Shown in pieces: positions 47,158-59,481 of a stretch of DNA of 64,000 nucleotides. Location of the stretch: the NCBI GenBank assembly GCA_004352715.1, contig SCFE01000101.1, positions 1,152,030 to 1,216,029 on the forward strand, in the 5' to 3' direction. The number at the start of each line of letters is the position of its first letter. The first letter of the stretch is position 1. The translations under genes and the position numbers were made by a program. The stretch comes from Hofstenia miamia (taxonomy: Eukaryota > Xenacoelomorpha > Acoela). The notes beneath the pieces were generated by a model, which saw only the letters and a program-made list of their open reading frames with translations, did not search any database and was not told the DNA's origin.

Positions 47158-47529
47158 ATGACTGCCTTAATGATTGCATTTTTTTCAATCTACCTTATAG
47201 TGGAAACAATTCAATTGGGCTACCAATCTGCTTTGCAATGTGCAGAATTTTGCGATTCCTTATCTTTGGATGAATGTGAAATTTCAGTATGGAATAAATA
47301 TACAACTGTTTGCAATACATCATCAGAAGAAGATTTGACAATAATAGAGAAAAATGAAACTTTTTTACCACGACCGAGCATTCACCAGAGAGCTATAATA
47401 CGTTTTCCACTTCACCGACATTCATGTTCTGTGCTGATAATTGACGTACAACAAAGAAGAGAAATAAACGCTGTACGTTGNAATATGCCTTCCATTTTAA
47501 ATCGAGAAAGTTCATATTCAATATTTTGA
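47158..47529 (+). CDS. Putative small secreted cysteine-containing protein
   Basis: ATG at 47158 gives 123 codons to TGA 47529. The N-terminus (MTALMIAFFSIYLIVETIQLG) has a hydrophobic core like a signal peptide, with possible cleavage near residue 21. It is followed by four cysteines in a short span, C-AEF-C-DSLSLDE-C-EISVWNKYTTV-C, and a fifth in RHSC. No family is recognised. An N at 47481 makes one residue uncertain, and the reading frame beyond it depends on that base being a single one. A non-ATG extension upstream exists but is not needed. In AT-rich DNA an open frame of this length can occur by chance, so the signal-peptide-plus-cysteine pattern is the main support. It might also be one exon of a larger gene. 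Confidence 0.35.
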   Translation: MTALMIAFFSIYLIVETIQLGYQSALQCAEFCDSLSLDECEISVWNKYTTVCNTSSEEDLTIIEKNETFLPRPSIHQRAIIRFPLHRHSCSVLIIDVQQRREINAVRXNMPSILNRESSYSIF

Positions 47530-48121
47530 AATGCAAGATTTATTGATTGCCTTACCGAAAATTTAAAAATATTTGAATGAATACAAACTATTGGATTTTG
47601 CAGAACCATTATTTTCGGTTTAAAGAAATTTTAAATAAATTCAAGAATAGATATTAGAGGAGAAAAACTACAGAAATCATTAGCAATTTTTCTTGAAAAT
47701 GATTTATAATAGAACTGCAGGACTAATCGTATTTCTATAACAAAATTACAGATAACTTTCTGAAAAAAAAATAAATAAATTTTTCATGATTTAATTTTTA
47801 AACAAATTTGGTCTCATAAAAATATTTGTTTGCCAACTTTTGCATGCACGAGCCGCCACTGGTCTATAGCTTCTTTTCAACATTTCGAGAAGTAACCAAT
47901 GCGTTTGATGTTATTTCAGAATTTTTCGTAAAAAATGGATGCTCGAATAAATTTATCAGGGCAGCAATGGATAAACTTTTAATATCAAAAATAGTGTAGA
48001 AAATTGACAAAAAGTAAATTTTATATATTGGAAATTATTATATATTTGTGAAACATCATGAAAATACATCGAAAATCGTATCAAAAAATAATAGCCTAAT
48101 GCATAAAATAGGAATTGCATT

Positions 48122-48310
48122 TACAAACAAAAAGACGAAAGATTTGATCACGAAAATACTGTACATAATACTCCTATATGTCATAAGTCGTCTGTAGTCT
48201 ACAAATACAGCTGTGATGAATGTAATATTTCATACTTTGGACAGACTGCAAAAAATGTTGGAGTACGCAATAATGAACATCTAAAAGGACACATGCAAAC
48301 AGAGATATAA
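48122..48310 (+). pseudogene. Penelope-like GIY-YIG endonuclease fragment
   Basis: The plus frame reads VHNTPICHKSSVVYKYSCDE and then CNISYFGQTAKNVGVRNNEH, ending at tandem stops TAA TGA (48308-48313). The VVYKxxCxxCxxxYxGqTxxxxxxRxxEH pattern is the zinc-finger-linked GIY-YIG endonuclease core at the C-terminus of Penelope-like retroelements. The reverse transcriptase upstream is absent and the catalytic region is incomplete, so this is a 5'-truncated relic. Confidence 0.7.
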
Positions 48311-48490
48311 TGACATCAACATAAAGCAAAAAAATAAAATAATGCTTCATCATCAAAATTCAAATATAGCGGAATCAATAGTTATTTAGGAATATCTAAG
48401 TAGAAATCAAACTTTAATGAATGAATATTCAAATTATTAACGTTGCGTATTAGAAGCAGATAATGTTGTAAAATATTACTGCATTTGATG

Positions 48491-48530
48491 TTAACCCGAT
48501 GACGCAAAAGTTAATTTGCGAAACGCGTTT
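48491..48530 (+). other. Hairpin with hammerhead-like core beside the Penelope relic
   Basis: ccgatga is followed by a perfect 6-bp stem, cgcaaa (48503-48508) / tttgcg (48515-48520), with a 6-base loop, then aaacgcg. Penelope-like elements are known to carry hammerhead ribozymes with core CUGAUGA-stem II-GAAAC. Here the first box reads CCGAUGA and the G of GAAA is drawn into the stem, so it is at best a degenerate version. Confidence 0.35.
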
Positions 48531-48563
48531 TTGAATTAAGTTTCGTTTTTTATTCGTTTGATG

Positions 48564-48580
48564 TATATATATATATATAT
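48564..48580. repeat. (TA)n microsatellite
   Basis: Short TA run downstream of the Penelope-like 3' end. Confidence 0.85.
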
Positions 48581-49591
48581 TTTAGAATATATGAACATCG
48601 ATTTCGTATATGTTAGCGATATGTCACCTTAATTATTCAAGCATTGTATTCATATTTTAATTATGAAGTTAATTAAGGTTATGATACAACTTAAGTTGTC
48701 GAAAAAAATTCGTAAATTCAAAAAAATAAAAATTATTTGTGCAATTAATCTATTACCAAATCAATTATTTTTTTAGTATTCTTGCGAGGTTCGTAACAAA
48801 AATAAAATTAGTGTCGGCTATCAGAATTTTATTGGTTTCAGTCCATTGAAAGGCATTGGATTTAGTCCCAGTTCTGTCATCTACCAGTCACATTAAGTTT
48901 TCTGATCACAGGATCCCATGCTGTCCAACGGGCTGTCACCTATTTTGGTTAGAATTGGAAAAATATGAGCAAAATCCTGGATTATTTTGGTCTGCACACT
49001 GAAATTGACGTTTTTTTGAAATTTTTCAGTTTTGGACCGGTACTTGATTTTAGATTTTATATGTTTATAGGACTTCCAATATCTCTAAATTTGAAAGTCA
49101 ATGCAATTGTATGAAATTATTTTTATTCCAAATTTAACAAATAATTAAGTGCAAAGAAATTGGCAAAGAGTGAATATTTTAACATTGATTAAAAACATTA
49201 ATTAAAAACTAACTGCGTTTTGTAAATATTTTTTTGAAGATAGCTAGAGCAAATTATAAATGATTCATATCATTTTAATTTCCTTATTGGACGCTATTCC
49301 AGACCTAATTATGTTATGGTAAATTTTATTGCGGGAATTTGGAAACCTGCTACATCATAGCATGTATAAATATCATTTTCTATTAAATTTGAAGAAATTT
49401 GCAAAAATTACTGTGTGTGCTTAGCATACTGCAAGTGTAATAAGTGTGTACACGAGTGGTTAATTAATTGAGCATATCAGTTCACATGAACATTCCTTAG
49501 TGTGTTACTTGCATTCAAAATGTAATTTAATTTAAAAAAATAGGAGAAAATCAGTGCTTCTAGACTTGTAAGTTAATGGGAGACAACCGTG
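48581..49591. other. Non-coding, nothing recognised
   Basis: AT-rich. No coherent coding frame or element boundary was seen. Confidence 0.5.
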
Positions 49592-49614
49592 AAACCACGA
49601 GTCTCTCGTGGTTT
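49592..49614. repeat. Perfect 10-bp hairpin with 3-base loop
   Basis: AAACCACGAG, loop TCT, CTCGTGGTTT. Perfect pairing in an AT-rich neighbourhood is unlikely by chance. The nearby phrase gagccacgagttaattgagag (about 49740) partly repeats the arm. Function unknown. It may be a mobile-element subterminal structure. Confidence 0.7.
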
Positions 49615-50170
49615 ATGGAAAACGCTTTGTTATATTTATTCCCATAATTTTTGTTCGCTTTTGATAATTGATTATTTCCTTTAATAGCGGTGTATTTTTA
49701 GCTTTATCAATTATGCCCAATCTCTTAAATGGATGATTTGGAGCCACGAGTTAATTGAGAGATAATAACCGTCGTGTGGGAATTTTGGGAGAGCTCGCTA
49801 ATCAATGAGTTTCCCATTTTTCCCGATAAGGCTTTCGTTTTGTTAGCAAATTCTTTTCATTTGACACAAAACATAGTTAATTAGCGCGACATTGGAATCT
49901 AAATCCACTGAATGAAATAATGCAGGTAATAAATGCATGAACAGGCAATAATAATGATAAATTAATACAAAAAATGGAAATCCATTTTTAGATGCTATTA
50001 GAAATGACACTTGAAAAGCTTTTTGTTTTGAGGAAAACAACATTAGAAAACGTTAAGTTTAATGGGAGCACTTAGATAAGTACTGACCTATTGTCAAAAT
50101 TCTTGAATTAGAAATAATATTAAAAAACATACACACAAAATAATTAATTGAGTAAATAATATCAAAATCA
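49615..50170. other. Non-coding, nothing recognised
   Basis: AT-rich. A 66-codon minus frame at 49843-50043 matches nothing. Confidence 0.45.
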
Positions 50171-50562
50171 ATAAATTAAATTATTCTAGATATTTTTTAA
50201 ATATTTATTTTAAAATTTACAAGTGTACATCAAAATCATCATTGATAAAATCAATTTNGGATATCATTTTGTAAAATACTGGCTTAAGCCGGTAATAGTT
50301 CTTACGAGTAATTGCCACAAATCTCAAGATCTAGTCTTTGACTTGCATCCACATCATATTTATTTCTATCCAAAAATGTACTGCTTAGTATTCCTGAGTC
50401 TAAAGATACGATTATGAAATCATGTTTTCAAGATGTAATCCATATATATAGTCTTAACATTATTGTTTTGGCTATATACAGCACATTTCTACTTGTTCTA
50501 GGTTATGCTACATAGGTTTGTTTCAAGGTAAAACAAACTTTTAATGCCTTTAATTTCTTATA
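50171..50562. repeat. Direct duplication, copy 1, with N at 50258 replacing about 118 bases
   Basis: Nearly identical to 50563-51062, but around the single N at 50258 it lacks about 118 bases present in copy 2 (from taaacattgatatttg to gagctccaaa). The lone N marks an imperfect contig join, so copy 1 is probably an incomplete version of the same locus. Confidence 0.85.
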
Positions 50563-51062
50563 ATAAATAAATTTATTCCAGATATTTTTTAAATATTTAT
50601 TTTAAAATTTACAAGTGTACATCAAAATCATCATTGATAAAATCAATTTTTAAACATTGATATTTGTTTTTTATGAATTTTTACATTTTCCCAGACTTTA
50701 TAAAACCATTTAATGTCATATTTACTCTTCTGATGTAGTGAGAGCTCCAAAGGATATCATTTTGTAAAATACTGGCTTAAGCCGGTAATAGTTCTTACGA
50801 GTAATTGCCACAAATCTCAAGATCTAGTAGTCGTTGACTTGCATCCACATCATATTTATTTCTATCCAAAAATGTACTGCTTAGTATTCCTGAGTCTAAA
50901 ATACGATTATGAAATCATGTTTTCAAGATGTAATCCATATATATAGTCTTAACATTATTGTTTTGGCTATATACAGCACATTTCTACTTGTTCTAGGTTA
51001 TGCTAAATAGGTTTTTTGTCAAGGTAAGACAAACTGCTTTAATGCCTTTTAAGTGTCTTATA
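50563..51062. repeat. Direct duplication, copy 2 (complete)
   Basis: Complete version of the 50171-50562 segment, including the stretch missing around the N. Confidence 0.85.
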
Positions 51063-52144
51063 ATCTTGAGTGGAATACTAATCGTCATCAATCAGCGAAA
51101 CCTTGCAGGACTCTATCTTCGATATGGCTGAATACTAATAGAACAACAAAATTCGATATTTTGGTGCTCGTGCTCTAACGTTATTATGTGTAGTGACGCT
51201 ACAAATTGACTGTAATTCCAAACAAATTGAAAAATGTGTTCCAAGACTCCAACAATGCTAATATATGGCACGATGGTGCCCAATTATGAACTGAATATAT
51301 TGAGAGAGCTGTAATTCGATATCATCCTGATCTGACATTTTCAAATGAATTTATCGATTTAGATATCAATAAAAAAAAACTTTTTCAAATAATATGTGTA
51401 TGACTAGAAAAATTATATAAGTATGATTCATATTTATAGACATCTGCATTGCTAACAAAGTTTTAGGCAATAAGTAAAAACAATGAAGGCCAAATCTTCT
51501 TTAAAATTAGAGACATAACTCTATTTGGCAAAAGAGGAAGCAAAAAGCAACCCAGATAGGATTGAAGTAAATTAGGCCCAGACTTGTCAACGAGCCGAGC
51601 TAGAGCAATGTATTGGATATACAACGATCTTATATTAAGCCAAGCAAATATATAGTTCTTCTTTTTAATTTGTTTATGCAGATTTTTTTTATTTTTTCAT
51701 TAAATGTACCTTTTTTATAATTTTTTTTTCAAAATGTTTATTAAATAATAGGAAGAGCTATGTAAGAAATGCAAAGAGCGCAATATTTTCAAAAAAATAT
51801 CTAACTAAAACGAGCCTCATTGAATGGTTCTATGTGACGAGGCGAGTCGAGGCGAAAATATTCAATTCCATTCAAACCCAACTGGCAAGGTAAAGGTGGC
51901 CCAGTCCGGGCCATTTGCAATTCAGACTATATGCATACCTGTATTCTAAATATTTATGATTGTAGGCATCTCTTGTTTATTACAAATATCTTAAAATATG
52001 AGATATTATATGAAAATTCTATTTTTACCAACAAATATATTATATTAAATTTTCAGAATCAAGAAATTTATTAAATTATTTTTTCAATGTAACATAATTT
52101 TCAGCACCCCAGTTAGTACATTGCCAGTTATCAAGATATAATAA
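51063..52144. other. Non-coding; possible degenerate MITE around 51.57-51.92 kb
   Basis: GC-richer patches at both ends of 51570-51920 (ggcccagacttgtcaacgag, and ggcccagtccgggccatttg) recall MITE termini, but they are not convincingly inverted and no target duplication is seen. Confidence 0.3.
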
Positions 52145-52312
52145 TTAACTTAAAATATTTTCAGATGACAAAGTGCATATCTCACTGACATAAAGGCGAC
52201 GCAGGTTGATTGGATCACAGTATTTGGCAATTGTATTTGTGATGAGTTGATTCACAAACACCTTGAGACAAACCGCTGCCAGCCTCTCTCTCCGAACCAA
52301 ATACAAACCGAG
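52145..52312 (-). other. Isolated possible coding exon or gene relic
   Basis: On minus a 50-codon frame reads VRRERLAAVCLKVFVNQLIT, then KYCDPINLRRLYVSEICT, and stops at TAA 52147-52145. It is markedly less AT-biased than its neighbourhood, with balanced codon use. I recognise no family and see no clear splice sites, so it could equally be a fragment of a mobile-element or processed gene. Confidence 0.25.
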
Positions 52313-54491
52313 TTAATTAAATTCTCTTATTTGATTAGCATGTTCTTTCAATCGATATTTTACATAAAACTAAATCAGTAGTAAAAAGCGCAGTTCGAAA
52401 TAACCACCAATTACCACCATTTTCTTAACTACTTTAATAAACTAAACTTGAATGATAACATGTGAACTATTTAACGCAATATAAACCATTTAAAATTTTT
52501 TTGAAAAAAAATAATGCAAATGAGAGTAAAAAACTTAATTTAAATAATTTTACCTACACTTACGACTGCAATAATTTTTTACTGTTTAGAAAAAGGTTTT
52601 TTAATCCCTATTTAGAATATTTTTAGTAAAACGAATTGAATATTTCATATCCTGACTTCCTTTTGTCTTAGCCAATCATATCCGCGGATTGAATATATTG
52701 TTGGTGAGACTCTTGAATGAGACGTAATGTTATGAATTTGAATTGAATATCAAATAAAAGATTTTTGAATGCCGAGATAAAGCACAAAGCTACCCTTTGA
52801 AATGTAAGCTTCTTAAAAATGAAAACAGCATTGAACTTATGTAAAACCATTGTTTATAAAATAAAACCATTAAAAAAATTTTTCAATGGTTTATAAAATT
52901 TCATTTGTAAATTATATAAATGAGTTATGAGATTTCTTTCTCAGGCAACTTCCTAGTATCCATCAGTAATTACTGATTAGCTGCCACATATTGAGAAATC
53001 CACAGAGAGTTTCTCTTTTCCCAAACTGAATTATATTTAACTTTGGAAATTGGTCGAACCAACTATTTTTTAAACAAATTCCAAATTTACTCAAAAAAAT
53101 TCATGTTACAAGTGAGTCACATATGTTTAAATCTTACTAAACGATACCTAGAAATACTTTGCTCATTGTACAAGACAATTTATTGGTACAATTAAGTTCA
53201 TAGTTATATTCCAATTTATCTGATACTTCTAATATGACCATGTTACTGGTTTTTAAACTTAAAACTTACATTGAATTTGATTTTTAATTTTTTTTCATGA
53301 ATATCAGAAACTTATCAGCCCAATTTTGAGCCTATTGTTTCTTAAATCAATATTTTTAACGAGTTCTTGGAGAGTATTTTTTTTCGAGAAAGAACTTAAA
53401 GTGACATTTTGCTACATTTTTGTAACCACAAAAATGCACAGCATATTTCAATAAATTCCCTTTTCGATCATATACTATTTTGGGATTTGATCCGTGTTGA
53501 ACTTTAGGTATTGGCTGTTGTTTGCATAAAGGTATATTTTATATATTCACTCAAATGATATTTGTTTATTTCTGCTTCTTTCAAGCCTTTGATATAAACT
53601 GCAGTTCAAATTTAGTAGTAAATTTAATATATGAATGCGGTCGAATATTTTGAGCAGAAACCCCGTACGTTTCCATGATCCAACCCACTGGTCAGATATT
53701 GAATGTTCGAGTTATATTTGCGAATTTTTACTAAAAATTAATGTGAAAAATTTTTTTTGATCTGAACCTAAAACATCGTTAAGTACAAAAAAGTTTCTTT
53801 ATGTTGGGTCACATTTAAATGTAAACTACTGAATGAGAATACTGTCACACAAATATACAGTTAGACAATTGCTTCAGAGACAATGGCTGAGCTTTGTTTC
53901 ATATCAAAGAGGTTAATTGTAGATTTTTAATGCAATTTCTGTTTATTAAAACTGTATAATAAAACATTTTGGAAAATATTGCAAATATTCTACATTCAAA
54001 AAAAGTCTCTGCTGTTACAGTTTCTTGAAATCCAATATCGTATCAGGAAGTGATTAGTAATACCGCTTCCGATGTAAATACCTCATGTCCAGTTTATAGT
54101 AATTCGTTTATATTGAACATTTTCGACAGCCCCTTAATTTCAGGATTACAATATGATTTCAATTTTATTTATTATTTGGGAACATTTTCATTATTTTTTG
54201 AAATTTAATTTTTTGTAAAACTTATCTATTGAATTATTTCTTAAAATTCTATAGTTTTTAATAGGATATAACAAGCTTAAATTATATATAATTTTTTAAA
54301 ATTGGACGAAATTGGACAGGATGGAAAATTTAATCTCGAAAAATGACAAGTGACCTATATTCGAGCACACTCGCAGTAAAGCCAGAAGCCATTGATACTA
54401 GGCACTTATATATCAAATGGAGACAAATATTTCCCCTGGTTTTTAAATACTAAGTGCATCTAAAAAATATCAAGCCTAGCAAAAGAGCATA
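52313..54491. other. Non-coding, nothing recognised
   Basis: AT-rich, with no frame above about 60 codons and no repeats with identifiable boundaries. Confidence 0.5.
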
Positions 54492-54506
54492 CTCTCTCTC
54501 TCTCTC
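54492..54506. repeat. (CT)n microsatellite
   Basis: Short CT run. Confidence 0.85.
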
Positions 54507-56286
54507 AACAATATTTCGATTAAATATATACCCATCATTACCTGTAACATGTGCAGAGGATCATGATGGAATATCTCCTCACCCAAAAGAGATTTTTGGG
54601 CATAAACTTTAAATATTATATAAAACATTTTACATATGAAAAACAGTGATTATATGGAATACATTTTAATGCTATATTTTTTGCAATATATTGACAGTTT
54701 ATTGAGACTTCACTCAGCTGTTAATCACTCCTTGCCGTAATCAGCCAAGAAAATTTGAGAGCTAAAAGAATTTTCACTCCCCTTAAAACTATTTCACTAG
54801 AATCATGTACCAAACGGATTACTTTCTTTTATAAGGGATATATAACAAGAGAAACCTGACTGTTATTAAGGATCTTTAAATTTTTCAACAAGTACATTAA
54901 AAAACTAATTATTCAAATATATATGAATATGTTATTAATTTTAGTTCGTAATTCCATCTTATAAATATGGCATTTTCTACAACTTTTCTGCTATGCGAAA
55001 TCATACCCGTTATAAGTTCACATACCAGAGTTGCTATAAACGGATTACACAGCAAAATATTTCTGATAAAATTTAGCATAAATACACAAAAGTTTTAAAG
55101 TGCTCTTTTTGTTAACTACATTTCCCAAAATATGCTAATTGTGTTATCTATGATATTTTGCAAACTTTCTATGTCTATGAGGAAATAGTATTAATGTAAA
55201 AACAGATTCTAATTTTGAATATGCATATGCATACCCTTCAGCTACTATATCATTTATAACACTGGCTTAGGAAATACTTGTGGAATTCGAGCTCCCCTCC
55301 CCTCCAATATGGTAGATTCAAAACATATTGCAACATTTTTTAACTGGTATTTTTACAAATATAACCTTATTACTTTTTTCAAAAAATGATTATTGGGCAA
55401 AAATATTAATGTTAAATCATGTGGAAAGAGCTAAGATTCTTTAAAAAGTCTCAAGCCGTGATAATAATTTTGAAAATCATATGTATGTTTTTATTAAATT
55501 TAAAAAAACATAATGGCTAAATTTAAAACACAGAAGCATATAAAAAATAGTTGATGTCAATTAAAGCAATTGAATTCGGCGATTTTTATATCATTTATCT
55601 CTTATTTATTTTAATACCCATTTTCTTTTCTATCCCTGACTAAAATTTAATTACAATCAAGCAATCCAAACGCACATGTAAGAATGACGTTTTCATATAC
55701 GGCAAGACAAGCTTTAGAGCAGAACAAACCTCTCATAAATGTCAGTGTATATTTCAGTGTAAGATATAATGCAATAACTGAGGACATTGTCTTAAGGACA
55801 TCACCAAAAGAATAAAGACTAAAGTTAGATGAGCTTCTCTATACGAACATTGGCAATAGAATTGTCCCTATTATTATGGTTTTTTTCCAGTTGCAGCCAT
55901 TCTTTTAGAATATTCATTTTACCAATATTCACTTAAGCTTTGGGATGCATGCATAGTCTTTTGAGGGTGCAGTAGTTACGCACTGCAATTACTTAATTTT
56001 ATCATTACTAAGAGATCCCCGTCATAAAAATTTTGCGTCTATTTCCAATATATCGACAACAATAACTGCTAGATATTATATGTGCATCCGATAAATCGTT
56101 GACAATGTCTATTATTTTCTAAAAATGTATACACATTGTGATAAATACCTTTCTAATTAGAAACATAACACCATTAAATTGAATAATAACATCACAATTA
56201 GGAATAGCAATAAAATCATCACAGTTCTTATCGCAATGGGTAGTATGGCACCATTCGCTATTGTCTTTAAAGTATAGCATTATAAC

Positions 56287-56288
<2 letters not shown>
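54507..56288. other. Non-coding, nothing recognised
   Basis: AT-rich sequence without a recognisable gene or element boundary. Confidence 0.5.

Positions 56289-56317
<29 letters not shown>
56289..56317. repeat. (TA)n microsatellite
   Basis: Uninterrupted TA run. An open frame through it on minus is an artefact of the repeat. Confidence 0.95.
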
Positions 56318-56320
<3 letters not shown>

Positions 56321-59300
56321 CTGAGTGATGAATTCCTAAAGAAATTATATAAACCATAACACATTGGAAAAACATGACTGAGGTTGCCTTGGATAAGCAG
56401 AGTTGAAAGAAGAATAACAAGCATTTTTCATCTATCTATTGGACCGGGATAGGATAGGAATGTGTGAGTTGATAAAAATTAGGAAATTGATGAGTAATTC
56501 TATAATATTCCTTTATCCTTACTTTTATAGGGTAAAGTGAGATCAAGCACAACAAATGCTTAAGTAACACAGGGTACAGAAAATTCGATGCACGTTTCAT
56601 GACATAGCATTCAGAATCTTAATTTTGTGGAATGCATGTATGTTTGCTATCAGTAAAAATTTTCAAAGCAGTAAAGCCTAACTACATAAATCAAATTGAT
56701 ATAAAAAAGAAATGTATGGTTGATTAATGTGAAATATTTTGTGTTAGTATAGGTGTACTAGGCTGATTTAATCATTCCTACGATAATAAAATGTAGTATA
56801 GATATATGTAATATAAATGAATTGTAAAATGGATGCTTCATTACTTGGGTAGTGGGTGAAATTCATAAAAAATTCTGTCTTGGGTTAAAACTATCCTTCT
56901 ACGGTACCATTCAGTCTCATTTAGCTAAGTCCGGAGAGTAAATATTTCAATAGGACATGGACTAAAATGGTACCTCAGAATATTATTCATTATTTTGCTG
57001 AAATTTGATCAAAATTTAAGTTATGTTTTAGGACCACATACAATCATGTGACCAAAAATTTCATATCACTGGCATGGTATTTGATTGGAACTAATAAAAT
57101 TCATTTTCGCGAGCTCTTGGCAAGATTTCTGACCTGCTTCCCCCTGATTACAAAACAGCTCTGTAATTTTGTAAACAAGGGTGCACACATACTGTATCTA
57201 CCTTTCTTTTGAACAAAGACTAAATTGATTAAATATCTACGATAATGGAACTCCACATAGGGAAGCAATTTAACTCTGCATGATGTATCCGCAATGCACT
57301 TCCCTTCTATATACAGGAGTATCGGTGTAGTAAGCGTTCTAAAAAGTATGAAAATTATTAATAATAACATTTTGTCTGATGAAAAAAAGCAAATAGTGAT
57401 AATATCTTGAAATTAATGCAATCATTTGACAAATAAGAATGTTAGAACATTTCCAATTTCAAAAAGTTCCATTTACTTATTCCAAGAAACAAATTTAAAA
57501 TTTCATTCTCGTAATAGTTTCAGCAGAAATACATCAGTTAAAGCTCTTTGTTTTTCATTAAAAATCATTATTAAATATGAAACTAAAGAAAAGTACACAA
57601 AGATGAAAAAAGAATATATTACTTAAAAATTCATAATACAAATTGCAATATATTATGGATTGCAAGCATAGGACTTCAAACGTATATCTTTAGATCAGTT
57701 TACTTGAAACAAACCTATGTCATCAAGGCATATGATCTTTAAATATTCATATAAGAAAGACTGTGTAAGTATTTCATTAAAGGAATAATTCTATGAAAAG
57801 GAATAATAATCTGAATTGGATATTTACTATTAACACCAGAACGCATGAGGTTTATACACTCTGAAAATTCAAAATTTATACTTACGAATGTTCAATGAGC
57901 GACTTATTCAGCTGAAGCTATCTCTTGGAAGAAGGGTAGGTTCTCTTCATTTATTTTCCTGCAAATGTATATTTAATCATGATATTTAGGACTATGAAGA
58001 ATCGCTCCTACCCCCACACACCCCTTCAATGCTCAAAATCTAAAATTTCTACTGTACGAACGATTAAATAATTACATTTTGTTAGCGTTATCTATATGCA
58101 TATATGTAACCCTAAACTAAGGAAATAATCGGTTTGTCAACATTTTCCAACATCTTTCTCCAGACCTATTAAGGTTACGGTTGGGGTTAAGAAATTTGGA
58201 AATCTTTAAACGTGGACACATATATCAGTAAGTGTTCTTCACTGTTATGGTGAATATTTGTGCCAAGATTCATTCCTGTTACTGGACTAGGTGAACGTAT
58301 TAGCTATTTTTCAATCAAAATTTGTCAAACTCTCGTCATATTTAATGTTCAGATAGTAAAGCAGTGTAAAGCTTTTGGAAGCAACACCTAAACGCAAATA
58401 TTTTGTTTTCTTTAGATAAACACCGAAGGCTCGCTCAGGAGGATCGTGCAGTGCCGAAGGTTCCTCCATTTTGTACTGTTTTCAAATTGTAGATATCTAT
58501 ATTTTTTCGTAAGTTATGAACGTTTAAAAGTGTTTTATAGAAATCAGTTTGTAAAAAATATTTGGGAAACTTAGAATTATGATTATGATAATGAAAAAAG
58601 TATATGCTCAGGGACGTACACAGGATTTCCTGTAGATGGTACTTAAATGCAATGTAATTAACAATCTTACAAATGTCATAATTCAAAATTATTGCACAAA
58701 AATATATGCAAAAATATCATTATTCGATTTCTTGAAACTTTTCGATGGCTTTAATCTTGACAATTGCTCAAGAACATCAGCGATATCTTTGTTTTGATTC
58801 ATATACAATAGGGATAGCCCTGTAAATCTTTCTTGTCACATGGTCGAATTTAAAATACAACTACGTGATTCTTAGGACAGAAAAAGGCATTTCTGCTTAA
58901 AAGGACGGGATTGATGAAGAACTCCAACTGTCAGGAGGCCGCGTATTTTTGGATAAATATCGTCATCAACAAATTGAAGTGATTCATTGTGTGTATCTGA
59001 GCAATGAAGTGTTGACACTGGCCACTGTTTTTTTCTATTTTTGGAGTGCATTTTGACGAGTTATGAGCAGCACTGTTCAATAACCACACCAAAAAATTAA
59101 ATTGGCACTTTACAACTAATAATTTTAGTAGCAAAACCAACCTATCAATTACAGAAATTAATTACAATAACTGGTAATAATTTAGAAAAATTCAACTTTT
59201 ATTCTATTAATACAAATTTTTCACAGACGGCGTAAGAGTGACTTATCCCAATTCATTTACTACCTCTATCATTGAAGATTCAATTAAGAGATTACATATT

Positions 59301-59481
59301 TGTTTAATAAAATAGTCAATGGGAATTGTAATTTAATAAATTTTGGTTTTATGTGACCTCCGGGAAGTTATTAACACTAGAACACGGTTAGAACTTTGAG
59401 CCATGTTCAAAATTCAAGATTGATTTGACAATTTTTTCATATCCAAAAGTTAGTTGATTACTTTGTTCAGAATTCTATTAG
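56318..59481. other. Mostly non-coding
   Basis: An 89-codon ATG-led minus frame at 57101-57370 begins with a hydrophobic stretch (MLLLIIFILFRTLTTPILLY), but it has no other support. Nothing else was recognised. Upstream parts of the piggyBac relic might reach back to about 59.2 kb but are unrecognisable. Confidence 0.4.

Noticed and set aside
47821-47861. hAT terminus (gagccgccactg)
   Set aside because: It resembles a right end, but no matching left end or 8-bp duplication was found within the neighbouring sequence.
57101-57370. 89-codon minus frame with hydrophobic N-terminus
   Set aside because: Could be a secreted peptide, but there is no further support, and AT-rich DNA readily encodes Leu/Ile/Phe runs.
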